From contig JANXWX010000014.1 in NCBI GenBank assembly GCA_025350915.1, forward strand, positions 1-35,618: a DNA stretch of 35,618 bases, in the 5' to 3' direction. Below, in pieces: positions 30,206 through 35,618 of the stretch (position 1 is its first letter; each line of letters starts with the position of its first letter). Origin of the DNA: Nitrosomonadales bacterium. Lineage in GTDB: Bacteria > Pseudomonadota > Gammaproteobacteria > Burkholderiales > Gallionellaceae. The notes under the pieces are model-generated. The model was not told the DNA's origin. It worked only from the letters and a program-made list of their open reading frames with translations, and did no database searches. Position numbers and translations under genes: made by a program.

Positions 30206-30768
30206 GTCCCTATCCATACCGTATAAGGCTGCTGATAGACGGCATACTCATCGTCGTTATTTTTTGCGCCGGCGCGTTGGTCAGTCATCATTATTTTGCA
30301 ACACCGGCCAGCGCCCCTATTGAAAAATGGATCCCTGCCCAGTCCGCACCGCAAATTGACACGGTACCCAAGCAGATAATCACCCCGCCCGCCGTGCAGG
30401 TCTACACGCCCGCAGCAAAGCAAAAGCTGCAGCTGCCGGATGAGATCCAGAGCGACCCCAACCTCTACGTCCTGCAATCCGCCCGCCTGCCCGCCGATAC
30501 TCACCCGGCCACCGTCACCACCATCATCGATCAGCAGACCGGCGAGGTGCAGACGTATGTGCGCCGCGAGCCGCTGCCCTGGTTTGCGCTGGGGCAAACG
30601 GGCGAAGTGCGCATCGACTACGGCATCAAGCCGATCACCGGCACCGTAACCAGATTATCTGTGCGCGAAGATGTGCTACAGGTCAAAGCACTACATCTTG
30701 GCATCAATGCCAGCCTGGATACGGATGGCGAGATATTCGTCGGGGTTGGGATTGGGTATAGGTGGTGA
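30202..30768 (+). CDS. Membrane-anchored protein in the Rz position (188 aa)
   Basis: One N-terminal hydrophobic segment (about residues 9-27) is followed by a Pro/Gln-rich linker (28-80) and a beta-rich C-terminal domain that ends in GVGIGYRW, like outer-membrane beta proteins. It follows the endolysin, where spanin Rz is normally found. There is no coiled coil and no lipobox, so it is not a typical i-spanin or u-spanin. It may replace the spanins; this is inference. Confidence 0.55.
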   Translation: MSPYPYRIRLLIDGILIVVIFCAGALVSHHYFATPASAPIEKWIPAQSAPQIDTVPKQIITPPAVQVYTPAAKQKLQLPDEIQSDPNLYVLQSARLPADTHPATVTTIIDQQTGEVQTYVRREPLPWFALGQTGEVRIDYGIKPITGTVTRLSVREDVLQVKALHLGINASLDTDGEIFVGVGIGYRW

Positions 30769-30801
30769 GTAATAAAGGGTCAGTCATGGACAAGCGTCTA
30801 G

Positions 30802-30945
30802 ATGATAAATAAATCCAAGCTTCCGGTTTTTGATCCCGCCAAGGATGGTAACCCGTTCTGGTGGATCATCCAGACGGCGGATCAGGTGAGGCAGCAGCGG
30901 GATGCTGAGCGGGGCAAGGTGGTGAAGCAGCACCGGAAATTCTGA
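30802..30945 (+). CDS. Small hypothetical protein, 47 aa, end of lysis operon
   Basis: Reads MINKSKLPVFDPAKDGNPFW, then helical WIIQTADQVRQQRDAERGK and a basic tail. The sequence looks protein-like. It has no ribosome site of its own. An 8-codon ORF with AAAGGG (start 30786) overlaps its start and could couple translation. It lies just before the attP arms. Confidence 0.45.
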   Translation: MINKSKLPVFDPAKDGNPFWWIIQTADQVRQQRDAERGKVVKQHRKF

Positions 30946-31038
30946 CCATCAAGGGCGAATTGCGGAGCAACATTAAAATTGCGGAGCAGACTGACGGCTT
31001 TTTGATCTAGAATTCGTGCCGCAACTTATTGAATTGTT

Positions 31039-31096
31039 TGGTGCCCGGGACCGGAATTGAACCGGTATGACCATTACAGTCGAGGGATTTTAAGTC
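31039..31096 (-). other. att core: 3' part of tRNA-Leu (TAA)
   Basis: On the minus strand, the sequence from GGACTTAAAATCCC through the variable arm and T-arm ACCGG/CCGGT to the acceptor CCCGGGC and ACCA matches the 3' part of a bacterial tRNA-Leu. The 5' half of the tRNA is missing; unrelated AT-rich DNA replaces it. The phage thus probably integrates into tRNA-Leu and restores its 3' end. The exact crossover is not visible. Confidence 0.85.
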
Positions 31097-31163
31097 CGCA
31101 TTCAAATTTAAATAAAACATTAGCTTAGATCAAAAACCGCTCCGCAAAATCTATTTTTTCGCG

Positions 31164-31201
31164 CCCCGCAAGCCTTATTCTTGCGGGGCTTTCTTTTTTT
31201 T
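31164..31201 (+). terminator. Strong Rho-independent terminator
   Basis: CCCCGCAAG and CTTGCGGGG form a 9-bp stem with a 7-nt loop, followed by a long pyrimidine/T tract. It points rightward and would stop late transcription before it runs into the oppositely directed integrase gene. It is nested between the 17-bp inverted arm sites. Confidence 0.9.
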
Positions 31202-31278
31202 GCGGAGCGGTTTTATTTTGTTTTTTATGTAATTTCAGCGGCCCATGCGCCACGCATTTTTTCGGAACTTGTCAAGCG

Positions 31279-32313
31279 TTATTTTGTGGGTGTTACTTTT
31301 TTCCCGATCCTATCCCGCACATAGTGCTCGGTCATCGTAATTGTGGTGTGGCCAAGCTGGTCTTGTGCCTGGCGAATATCGCCGGTGGATTCGGCCTTGT
31401 CGGTTGCGGCTTTGGCGCGAATATCCCGTAGCTGGAATTTATCTTTGTCGATGCCAGCGGCAGTGCGCGCAGTGTCGAAGTGCCCGCACAGCATGTGATA
31501 GGTGAAGGGCTGGCCGTTGGCATCTATCACGAGGTGCAGGCTGTGCACTTTGAAAGTAGACTTGCGCAGGCGGATGCGTTCGACCAGGCTGGCCAGCTCG
31601 CCCTCGATGCTGATGCGCAGCTTCTTGCCGGTCTTGCGCTGCTTGACGTGCAGCAGGCCGTCTTTGATATCGGTCTCGGTCATGCCGAGCATGTCTGATG
31701 GCCGCTGGCCGGTGAGGTAGGCGAGATCCAACGCGTCTCGAAGCGGCTGACTGGCCAGCTGGTGCACAGCGCGGAACATATCATCCTCGATGTAAACGTC
31801 TGCGCGGCCTTTTTCGCTAAAACCTTTGATGCCGGCGCAGGGGTTGGGCTGGTCGGTATAGCCCCAGTTTCTGGCCATGTTCCAGATGTGGCTGAACAGG
31901 GCCTTTTCGCGGTTAGCGCGGGTTTTTGCGGCCTTGCGCCAGTCCATATACTGGCGGATGTGCAGGGGCTTGATGCCATCGAGTGGGGCGGGTGGGTTGT
32001 CAAAAAACTGGTAGAGATTGGCCAGCTCGCGCAGGTTGTCTTTTTGCGTAGCCGGCGCTTTACCGGGAAGCATCTCGCGGATGTAGCGTTCGGCGGCATT
32101 GCGGAAGGTGATGATGGCGCTGGACATGGCCTGGTCGATCTGTAGCTCTGCCCACTTCTTGATCGCCAGCGCATAGTCGCTGCCCAGGGGAATTTCCTTG
32201 CGCGGCTTGCCGCCGGCATCAAAATAATAAAACGTTTGCTTCCAGCGCGTGCGGGCGCGCATACGGGATGGAAGGTTGAGGTTTTTGGTCGGTTTGCGTC
32301 CCATGGCAGGCAT
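31279..32313 (-). CDS. int: Phage integrase, tyrosine recombinase (344 aa)
   Basis: Inserts the phage at tRNA-Leu. The start at 32313 has GGAGGTAGT; the longer frame upstream is rejected. The N-terminal basic arm-binding region (1-45) is followed by a SAM-like core-binding domain (about 75-165) and the catalytic domain. Catalytic residues: Arg204 (TGQRPSD), Lys227, Arg299 (LRDIRAKA), His322 (LGHTTITM) and Tyr331. The position normally His before the second Arg is Arg296, as in a known phage subgroup. It is unlike integron integrases, which carry an extra helix insert. Confidence 0.93.
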   Translation of the reverse strand: MPAMGRKPTKNLNLPSRMRARTRWKQTFYYFDAGGKPRKEIPLGSDYALAIKKWAELQIDQAMSSAIITFRNAAERYIREMLPGKAPATQKDNLRELANLYQFFDNPPAPLDGIKPLHIRQYMDWRKAAKTRANREKALFSHIWNMARNWGYTDQPNPCAGIKGFSEKGRADVYIEDDMFRAVHQLASQPLRDALDLAYLTGQRPSDMLGMTETDIKDGLLHVKQRKTGKKLRISIEGELASLVERIRLRKSTFKVHSLHLVIDANGQPFTYHMLCGHFDTARTAAGIDKDKFQLRDIRAKAATDKAESTGDIRQAQDQLGHTTITMTEHYVRDRIGKKVTPTK

Positions 32314-32338
32314 ACTACCTCCAGATTGGTTTGAATGT

Positions 32339-32569
32339 CTATTGTCGTAGTCCGCCCGCGATGACTGACGGTGTCCAAGTTGTTGGTTGTACCGGTGCAG
32401 ATATTCCACTATTTCCCTCAACAGCGGCGCGTGTGACTACTGGTCTGCCATGTCCGTTTATACGGAATACCATGCCCATGGTGCGCAGCTGGGTGATCTG
32501 CTTGTCCTTGAGGGCGAAGCCTGTCAGGTCGCGCAGCTCTTCGGGGGTTAGGAAAAGTGGAATGGTCAT
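32339..32569 (-). CDS. DUF4224-type small protein, possible excisionase (76 aa)
   Basis: The start MTIPLFLTPEELRDLTGFAL followed by KDKQITQLRTMGMVFRING matches the DUF4224 pattern, a short helix-turn-helix-like domain commonly encoded right upstream of phage integrases. It may direct excision or regulate int; this is inference by position. Start overlaps the 35-aa gene as ATGA. Confidence 0.75.
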   Translation of the reverse strand: MTIPLFLTPEELRDLTGFALKDKQITQLRTMGMVFRINGHGRPVVTRAAVEGNSGISAPVQPTTWTPSVIAGGLRQ

Positions 32570-32673
32570 GGTTTATTTAAACCTGCTGCCCATTTTCTGG
32601 CCTGGGTAAATATTTTGGTAATGGACGCGGTGACGATGGGCATCGATTCGCGTAGATTTGCGTGGGCGTTCAT
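32566..32673 (-). CDS. Tiny protein, 35 aa, sharing a motif with the 9068 gene
   Basis: Reads MNAHANLRESMPIVTASITK, then a basic helical end. The NLRESMPIVT stretch resembles NLREAMPIVT at the start of the 77-aa protein at 9068. It has no separate ribosome site; coupling to the upstream DUF1737 gene and the ATGA overlap with DUF4224 suggest translation. Function unknown. Confidence 0.5.
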   Translation of the reverse strand: MNAHANLRESMPIVTASITKIFTQARKWAAGLNKP

Positions 32674-32676
32674 GGT

Positions 32677-32874
32677 TCAGACGGCTTTTGCCATGGCGTG
32701 CGCGGCGAAGTAGTAGTCTTCACCCACCATCCCCTTAGGCAGCTTCATAAAAAACAGGCAGGCGGCACCCATGGGCAGCCAGCCTTCCGCCATTTGCTCA
32801 CTTACATCTTTCGCAAGGCATTCCAACGCTTCTGAAGCGTCCGTTCTTTGAACTTCCATGATCTTATATTTCAT
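32677..32874 (-). CDS. DUF1737-like protein, 65 aa
   Basis: The opening MKYKIMEVQRTDASEALECL and the QMAEGWLPMGAACLF motif match the small DUF1737 alpha/beta family found in phages and bacteria, of unknown function. GAGGTGCCAA precedes the ATG. The ribosome site lies inside the 3' end of the upstream gene, which overlaps it by 11 bp. It is the first gene after the last attC-like motif before int. Confidence 0.7.
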   Translation of the reverse strand: MKYKIMEVQRTDASEALECLAKDVSEQMAEGWLPMGAACLFFMKLPKGMVGEDYYFAAHAMAKAV

Positions 32875-33094
32875 TTGGCACCTCAATTTGGACGTTAGGC
32901 GCCTGCGGTCTTTCGCCATAAGCAAACCAAATTATTGTATTCAGCGCAGATTCGAATGGCGATGGCCCCATCTGAATGAGTTGATTGGGTGAAAAACAAT
33001 CTATTAATTTCGGCATCAAAATTTTCATGTGTCGATGCATTGACATGATTTTCGGCAATCCGGATTCTTTTATGGAATTTATTTTTACTTGCAT
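32864..33094 (-). CDS. Hypothetical protein, 76 aa, in a cassette-like unit
   Basis: The ATG at 33094 has GGAGAAAA. The unit begins GTTAGGCGC (minus strand from 33119) and its 3' end has GCGCCTAAC (32902-32894), a perfect 9-bp complement inside the coding frame. That is the signature of a circularisable integron cassette. The protein is helical and basic, with PSPFESALNTIIWFAYGERP in the last half; no domain recognised. Confidence 0.65.
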   Translation of the reverse strand: MQVKINSIKESGLPKIMSMHRHMKILMPKLIDCFSPNQLIQMGPSPFESALNTIIWFAYGERPQAPNVQIEVPNEI

Positions 33095-33112
33095 TATTTT
33101 CTCCGTGTTTGC

Positions 33113-33143
33113 GCCTAACCTGGCGCTCAACTATGCGTTATGT
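33113..33143 (-). repeat. Short attC-like site (31 bp), copy 1
   Basis: On the minus strand it runs from ACATAAC, GCATAG and GAGCG to R' GTTAGGC. It matches the 31-bp site at 33755-33785 at about two-thirds of positions, with identical spacing of the end boxes. Compared with the two full sites it lacks the inner stem. It overlaps the stop of the methyltransferase and precedes the 76-aa gene. Confidence 0.5.
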
Positions 33144-33749
33144 CAAAAACATCGCTATTTGTGCTGTCGCTTGCTCAAATCTCTTCTTAGCTGCTTCAAA
33201 ATAATCCTTGTCCAACTCGCACCCAACAAAATCAACCCCAAAATAGTGCGCGGCTATCGCACTGCTTCCGCTGCCGAGGTGTGTATCTAAAATCTTTTGC
33301 CCAGGCTTCGCATAGTTTGTTAAAAGCCATTCATAGAGCTTTATTGGTTTCTGGCAAACATGGATTCTTTTCTCTGTTGTATTTCTAATATGCTTAAAAA
33401 TCTTTGCATTCCTATCCATCGAAGTCCATGCCATCTCGCAATCTGCAAGAGTGTCCATGTGTGCAACTTTGTCCCAAATCAAAAAACATCTTGTCGGTGG
33501 CAAGTCAAAATAATTTCCACCCCAAACAATCTGATCCTTGCTTACCCTGCGAAGCTCATCAAAAAACTGCCTTCTAGGGGCAACGTCCCATGCAGAATCT
33601 GCCTTTGTCAGTTTCGCTGCCCATGTTCCACCGTTTGTTATTTTTTCCCCAAGACCATACGGCGGGTCAACAATCGCCAGATCAAAAGCTTTGTCTGGTA
33701 ATATTGCCATGTATGCCATGCAATCTATGTTCAAAAGTTCTATGCTCAC
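33138..33749 (-). CDS. Orphan DNA adenine/cytosine-N4 methyltransferase (203 aa)
   Basis: Class beta amino-methyltransferase: catalytic DPPY at 28-31 comes before the AdoMet-binding DTHLGSGSS at 155-163. There is no partner endonuclease nearby, so it is orphan. It may protect phage DNA from host restriction or regulate promoters. It is flanked by the two short attC-like sites, so it looks like a mobile cassette gene. The target sequence cannot be read from the protein. Confidence 0.88.
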   Translation of the reverse strand: MSIELLNIDCMAYMAILPDKAFDLAIVDPPYGLGEKITNGGTWAAKLTKADSAWDVAPRRQFFDELRRVSKDQIVWGGNYFDLPPTRCFLIWDKVAHMDTLADCEMAWTSMDRNAKIFKHIRNTTEKRIHVCQKPIKLYEWLLTNYAKPGQKILDTHLGSGSSAIAAHYFGVDFVGCELDKDYFEAAKKRFEQATAQIAMFLT

Positions 33750-33964
33750 TCTCGCCCTAACCCGTCGCTCGTGTTTGCGTTATCCGTCATCGCCGAATTG
33801 ACAGCATTTGCAATTATTAAGAAATACTTCGTGTCTATCACACGTGAGGGTTCTTTTGTCCCGCCTACCGACATCGTAAGCATAGTAAGTTCTGGGTGCA
33901 CATGTGCTTGTTCGATGCTTTCACCATCGTTATGCAGGGTAATTGTGAAAGGTTCAAATTCCAT
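33746..33964 (-). CDS. Small conserved accessory protein (72 aa), right paralogue
   Basis: Close homologue of the product at 87-278; it starts MEFEPFTITLH with an AGGATAG site. The similarity ends near residue 59, after which this copy runs into its attC-like tail (NANTSDGLGRE). The unit carrying it starts GTTATCCGTC (33995-33986) and ends GACGGATAAC (33788-33779), a perfect 10-bp complement. Function unknown; soluble. Confidence 0.75.
   Translation of the reverse strand: MEFEPFTITLHNDGESIEQAHVHPELTMLTMSVGGTKEPSRVIDTKYFLIIANAVNSAMTDNANTSDGLGRE
33755..33785 (-). repeat. Short attC-like site (31 bp), copy 2
   Basis: On the minus strand: R'' GGATAAC, GCAAAC, GAGCG and R' GTTAGGG. It lies over the 3' end of the right paralogue and just before the methyltransferase start. 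Its R'' is complementary to the R' at the start of the same unit (33995). It resembles 33113-33143. Confidence 0.55.
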
Positions 33965-33988
33965 TTTCTATCCTCGTAGTAAAAAGAC

Positions 33989-34044
33989 GGATAACCCGTC
34001 AATCAACCCGGACAGCTTCGCTGCCGGTGACTTCTGCGTTAAGC
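33989..34044 (-). repeat. attC-like integron recombination site (56 bp)
   Basis: Minus-strand order: R'' GCTTAAC (fits RYYYAAC exactly), spacer GCAGA, L'' AGTCACCGGCAGC, loop GAA, L' GCTGTCCGGGTTGATT, spacer, R' GTTATCC. L'' and L' pair over their length with an unpaired T and a short bulge. This gives an attC-like hairpin with extrahelical bases. It overlaps the end of the 95-aa gene and precedes the right paralogue unit. Confidence 0.7.
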
Positions 34045-34286
34045 GCCGAACAATCCCAGGCTTTATTGAATGCCCATATTGCTTTACGCGGGGTTTCCCC
34101 AAAGCCACAAATACCAGATTGAATATTATCTCCGTGCAAAACACACCAACGGTTTTCGTTCTGGAAAAGTCTCGGCTTTAGAATTGCAAACAAAGTCATT
34201 TCTTCCGCTTCCACTGCGGCATTAAGTCTGCTTTGCCCTATCTTGTCTTCCCAGAATATTTGTCGTATTTCAGCTTCATTCATCAT
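33999..34286 (-). CDS. Hypothetical protein, 95 aa
   Basis: MMNEAEIRQIFWEDKIGQSR start, with AGAGGTGAATT as ribosome site (second ATG possible). The centre, NRWCVLHGDNIQSGICGFGE, followed by TPRKAIWAFNKAW, looks like a compact alpha/beta fold of the type seen in small phage proteins. The 3' end runs into the attC-like site at 33989-34044. Function unknown. Confidence 0.7.
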   Translation of the reverse strand: MMNEAEIRQIFWEDKIGQSRLNAAVEAEEMTLFAILKPRLFQNENRWCVLHGDNIQSGICGFGETPRKAIWAFNKAWDCSALNAEVTGSEAVRVD

Positions 34287-34306
34287 AATTCACCTCTTGC
34301 AGTTGT

Positions 34307-34423
34307 TTATTTGTCATTCTGCGTTCGCGCCACCGGTTTTGAGTTCAGTGCAAACCCAAAAACGTGAGGTGCGAACCTACCAAGTGGAACATTGTTAACT
34401 AACCACATCGCGAATTTCCTCAT
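34307..34423 (-). CDS. Small hypothetical protein, 38 aa
   Basis: Reads MRKFAMWLVNNVPLGRFAPH followed by VFGFALNSKP. The Trp/Leu-rich, amphipathic start with the VNNVPLG motif resembles tiny proteins I have seen beside phage regulators and integrases, probably membrane-associated. It overlaps the upstream 16-codon ORF as ATGA. A GCGAACGCAGAA motif lies at its 3' end, like the attC-like starts. Confidence 0.6.
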   Translation of the reverse strand: MRKFAMWLVNNVPLGRFAPHVFGFALNSKPVARTQNDK

Positions 34424-34470
34424 GCTTGTTGTGAAACCATGAATACCATTACTCTCTCAGCTTCCGTCAT
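34420..34470 (-). CDS. Possible 16-aa coupled ORF
   Basis: MTEAERVMVFMVSQQA. Its ATG overlaps the stop of the 26-aa ORF (TAATG) and its TGA overlaps the next ATG. It is probably a link in translational coupling. Confidence 0.3.
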   Translation of the reverse strand: MTEAERVMVFMVSQQA

Positions 34471-34550
34471 TATCTTCCCTTTCTTCGATTATTTCCCAAG
34501 CATGCGTTCAACTCGAACCATGCAATATCATATTTCTCTGTTACCAACAT
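34470..34550 (-). CDS. Possible 26-aa ORF
   Basis: MLVTEKYDIAWFELNACLGN start with GGAGATAAAATC as ribosome site. The frame is short but is linked by overlaps to the next two small ORFs. No domain. Confidence 0.4.
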   Translation of the reverse strand: MLVTEKYDIAWFELNACLGNNRRKGR

Positions 34551-34554
34551 GATT

Positions 34555-34779
34555 TTATCTCCGAGGTAATCTGCCTGCTAATAGCAGCGGCCTGCCGCTT
34601 ATCTTTGCGTTCGGCACCCGCCATGCTTGCCATGCGACCAATAGCGCAAAACTCTGAAACCAGCTTCTATCAACAGCCACACCCCAGTTTGGGGCATCCT
34701 TGAAAAAATACTGGTACGAAAAGTTTGCTATCACCATCGACAATATTGTAGTCATTACTTGAATCCAGTTATTCCGCAT
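34555..34779 (-). CDS. Small single-span membrane protein, 74 aa
   Basis: The ATG at 34779 has a GGGGG-rich site. A hydrophobic segment (about residues 8-25) and a second, weaker one (about 42-52) are followed by a basic tail that reads through an attC-like motif: GCCGAACGCAAAG, then AGCGG/CCGCT. The tail may therefore be partly a by-product of the recombination site. Function unknown. Confidence 0.6.
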   Translation of the reverse strand: MRNNWIQVMTTILSMVIANFSYQYFFKDAPNWGVAVDRSWFQSFALLVAWQAWRVPNAKISGRPLLLAGRLPRR

Positions 34780-34787
34780 TACACCCC

Positions 34788-34859
34788 CTATTGTTTAGTA
34801 ACCAACCTGACAAATTCAATCACTTCAGCAGGCAATCCATCTACCAAGAACTCATCCAC
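34788..34859 (-). CDS. Possible 23-aa ORF (GTG start)
   Basis: Reads MDEFLVDGLPAEVIEFVRLV if GTG is the start. The ribosome site is weak. It looks protein-like and fills the gap between two larger genes of the same strand. Confidence 0.35.
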   Translation of the reverse strand: MDEFLVDGLPAEVIEFVRLVTKQ

Positions 34860-34879
34860 TCTTTAGTTATTGATATACG

Positions 34880-35143
34880 CTATGCGTTAGGAATGATTGG
34901 TTTTACTTCCAGTATTTCCATTTTATTGTCGAGTGCCTCTTGCCAACATTCAGCGCAAGCAGGAAGTTCCTCAATTTTTTCTTGTTCCACTCTCAATACG
35001 ACAATCGCATTGTTGTCACATTGCGCCCATTTAACAGGCCCGAATGTGAATGCTCCCCCGTAGCGTCTCCAACCCTCGCATCTCATCCCTAACCCTACGG
35101 TCAAGTCGCCAGCGTCTCTGTTTTCGGTTTGTGATTGTTCCAT
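34880..35143 (-). CDS. Hypothetical protein, 87 aa
   Basis: The ATG at 35143 has AAGGAGTGATAAAA; an upstream GTG is less likely. It is acidic, with a Trp-rich centre (MRCEGWRRYGGAFTFGPVKW) and a CAEC pair near residue 64 that might bind a metal ion. The 3' end carries CCTAACGCATAG, like the attC-like starts. Function unknown. Confidence 0.65.
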   Translation of the reverse strand: MEQSQTENRDAGDLTVGLGMRCEGWRRYGGAFTFGPVKWAQCDNNAIVVLRVEQEKIEELPACAECWQEALDNKMEILEVKPIIPNA

Positions 35144-35187
35144 TTTTATCACTCCTTTTTAGTTGTTGATCGGTTGCCGAACTTTAA

Positions 35188-35334
35188 TCACGACTCGTTT
35201 CTTTCTAAACCTTGGCATTCCGGTTCTTCGGCAGCATGGCAGTTAATTTCTCCGCAGAGTTGACACTCGGTATGGGTCAATGCCGATAACGGTCCCTTCC
35301 AAATAACTACTCCACCACATATGCTACAAATCAT
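35188..35334 (-). CDS. Small zinc-ribbon protein, 48 aa
   Basis: MICSICGGVVIWKGPLSALT start, with a first CSIC pair (3-6) and a second CQLC pair (24-27), typical of a zinc ribbon; further Cys at 32 and 40. The site AAGGAAGCTGTA is good. It is too short to be an enzyme and probably acts as a nucleic-acid or protein-binding element. Function unknown. Confidence 0.7.
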   Translation of the reverse strand: MICSICGGVVIWKGPLSALTHTECQLCGEINCHAAEEPECQGLERNES

Positions 35335-35421
35335 TACAGCTTCCTTTCTTCTTTAAAGTTGCGTTATTTTATCGCTGTTTTGGTTATAACGCGTAAAATT
35401 CCATAGCTACTCCAAGCATCT

Positions 35422-35618
35422 CTATCTGTCTCTATCTCTATCTATATAACAACGCATTTCAGCAATATGGTCTCTGAGGGACTCATGCTGTCTTTCAACT
35501 TCCGCTTCCAGTCTTTTAACTTCGTTTTCAAGCCTTTCAATCACCGGGCGCATCGCATCTTCAAATTCTTGGCGTTGCTGTAATGCCAAAGCCTTTTCCA
35601 AACAAGGCTTACATAACA
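35422..35618 (-). CDS. Partial coiled-coil protein, cut by the window edge (at least 65 aa)
   Basis: The frame is open at the right edge. It begins here with LCKPCLEKALALQQRQEFED and has a CxxC pair, then a strongly heptad-patterned helix (IERLENEVKRLEAEVERQHE). It ends in a repeat of DRDRDR encoded by a TCTATC microsatellite. If the molecule is circular, the start would lie at the left edge, but no ATG is in this frame there. A TTG or an internal ATG is then possible. Confidence 0.5.
   Translation of the reverse strand, partial: LCKPCLEKALALQQRQEFEDAMRPVIERLENEVKRLEAEVERQHESLRDHIAEMRCYIDRDRDR

Larger units (their letters stand above)
30958..31214. other. attP region with putative integrase arm sites
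   Basis: Two direct repeats AATTGCGGAGCA (30958-30969 and 30977-30988) lie on the lysis side. On the integrase side are a copy in inverted orientation (31133-31149) and one in direct orientation (31198-31214), forming a perfect 17-bp inverted pair. A further inverted pair TTTTTGATCTA/TAGATCAAAAA flanks the core. The tRNA fragment core is in the middle. This is a P-core-P' layout like lambda attP and indicates a non-integrated phage. Gene-free apart from the core and the terminator. Confidence 0.75.

Noticed and set aside
31279-32313. Integron integrase
   Set aside because: It has phage-type features, a neighbouring attP and DUF4224 gene, and no IntI-specific helix insert. No other tyrosine recombinase is in the window.
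1-35618. CRISPR array or anti-CRISPR locus
   Set aside because: No regularly spaced repeats of suitable length, and no recognised anti-CRISPR regulator or protein.

Overview
The window looks like the genome, or nearly all of it, of a temperate tailed phage of the lambdoid, siphovirus-like type. The host is probably a betaproteobacterium. This is inferred from the tRNA sequence style, moderate GC content and family resemblance; no host gene is present to prove it. The integrase is followed by a phage-type attP: a tRNA-Leu 3' fragment with putative arm sites on both sides, and phage genes on both flanks. This suggests a free, circular form rather than an integrated prophage. The two window ends carry the same kind of leftward accessory genes, including a duplicated gene, and would join into one array if the molecule is circular.

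Layout. (1) 2930 to 1, leftward: an operator-controlled promoter (PL) drives an initiator-like tRNA-Met, then about ten small genes, several encoding membrane proteins, many overlapping as ATGA. (2) 3049-4466: a CI-like repressor, with a zinc-ribbon membrane protein and a lipoprotein downstream in the rex position, ended by a terminator. PL, PR and PRM share one operator motif and the same -10 hexamer. (3) 4466-10804, rightward: Cro/YdaS-like and CII-like regulators, a virion-like protein, a Toprim primase-helicase, an iteron-rich inverted repeat that looks like the replication origin, the terminase small subunit, a structured leader and Rha. (4) 11074-12314: an antisense accessory cassette with its own promoter and operator, inserted at the start of the large terminase gene and flanked by a 66-bp duplication of the terminase 5' end. 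(5) 12315-28571: packaging, head and tail genes, including a protease-capsid fusion and a textbook -1 frameshift in the tail chaperone. (6) 28574-30945: permuted papain-like hydrolase, holins, GH19 endolysin and membrane-anchored proteins. (7) 30958-31214: attP. (8) 31279-35618, leftward: integrase, DUF4224 protein and a run of very small genes with an orphan DNA methyltransferase.

The most unusual feature is in regions 1 and 8. Successive leftward genes end in a recurring YAACGCA-type motif. Two sites fold on paper like complete integron attC sites (660-720 and 33989-34044), and three gene units have ends complementary to each other over 9-10 bp, as integron cassettes do. No integron integrase is present. 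I read this as a phage-borne cassette array lacking IntI, lying between the PL operon and the phage integrase.

The genes work together as an ordinary temperate cycle: CI/Cro switch, iteron replication, GpA-type (cos-type) packaging, HK97-fold head, long tail, lysis, and integration at tRNA-Leu. Variable cargo sits in at least three places: the rex position, the terminase insertion and the attC-like array. All function calls rest on recognition of motifs and families by eye; no database search was run.
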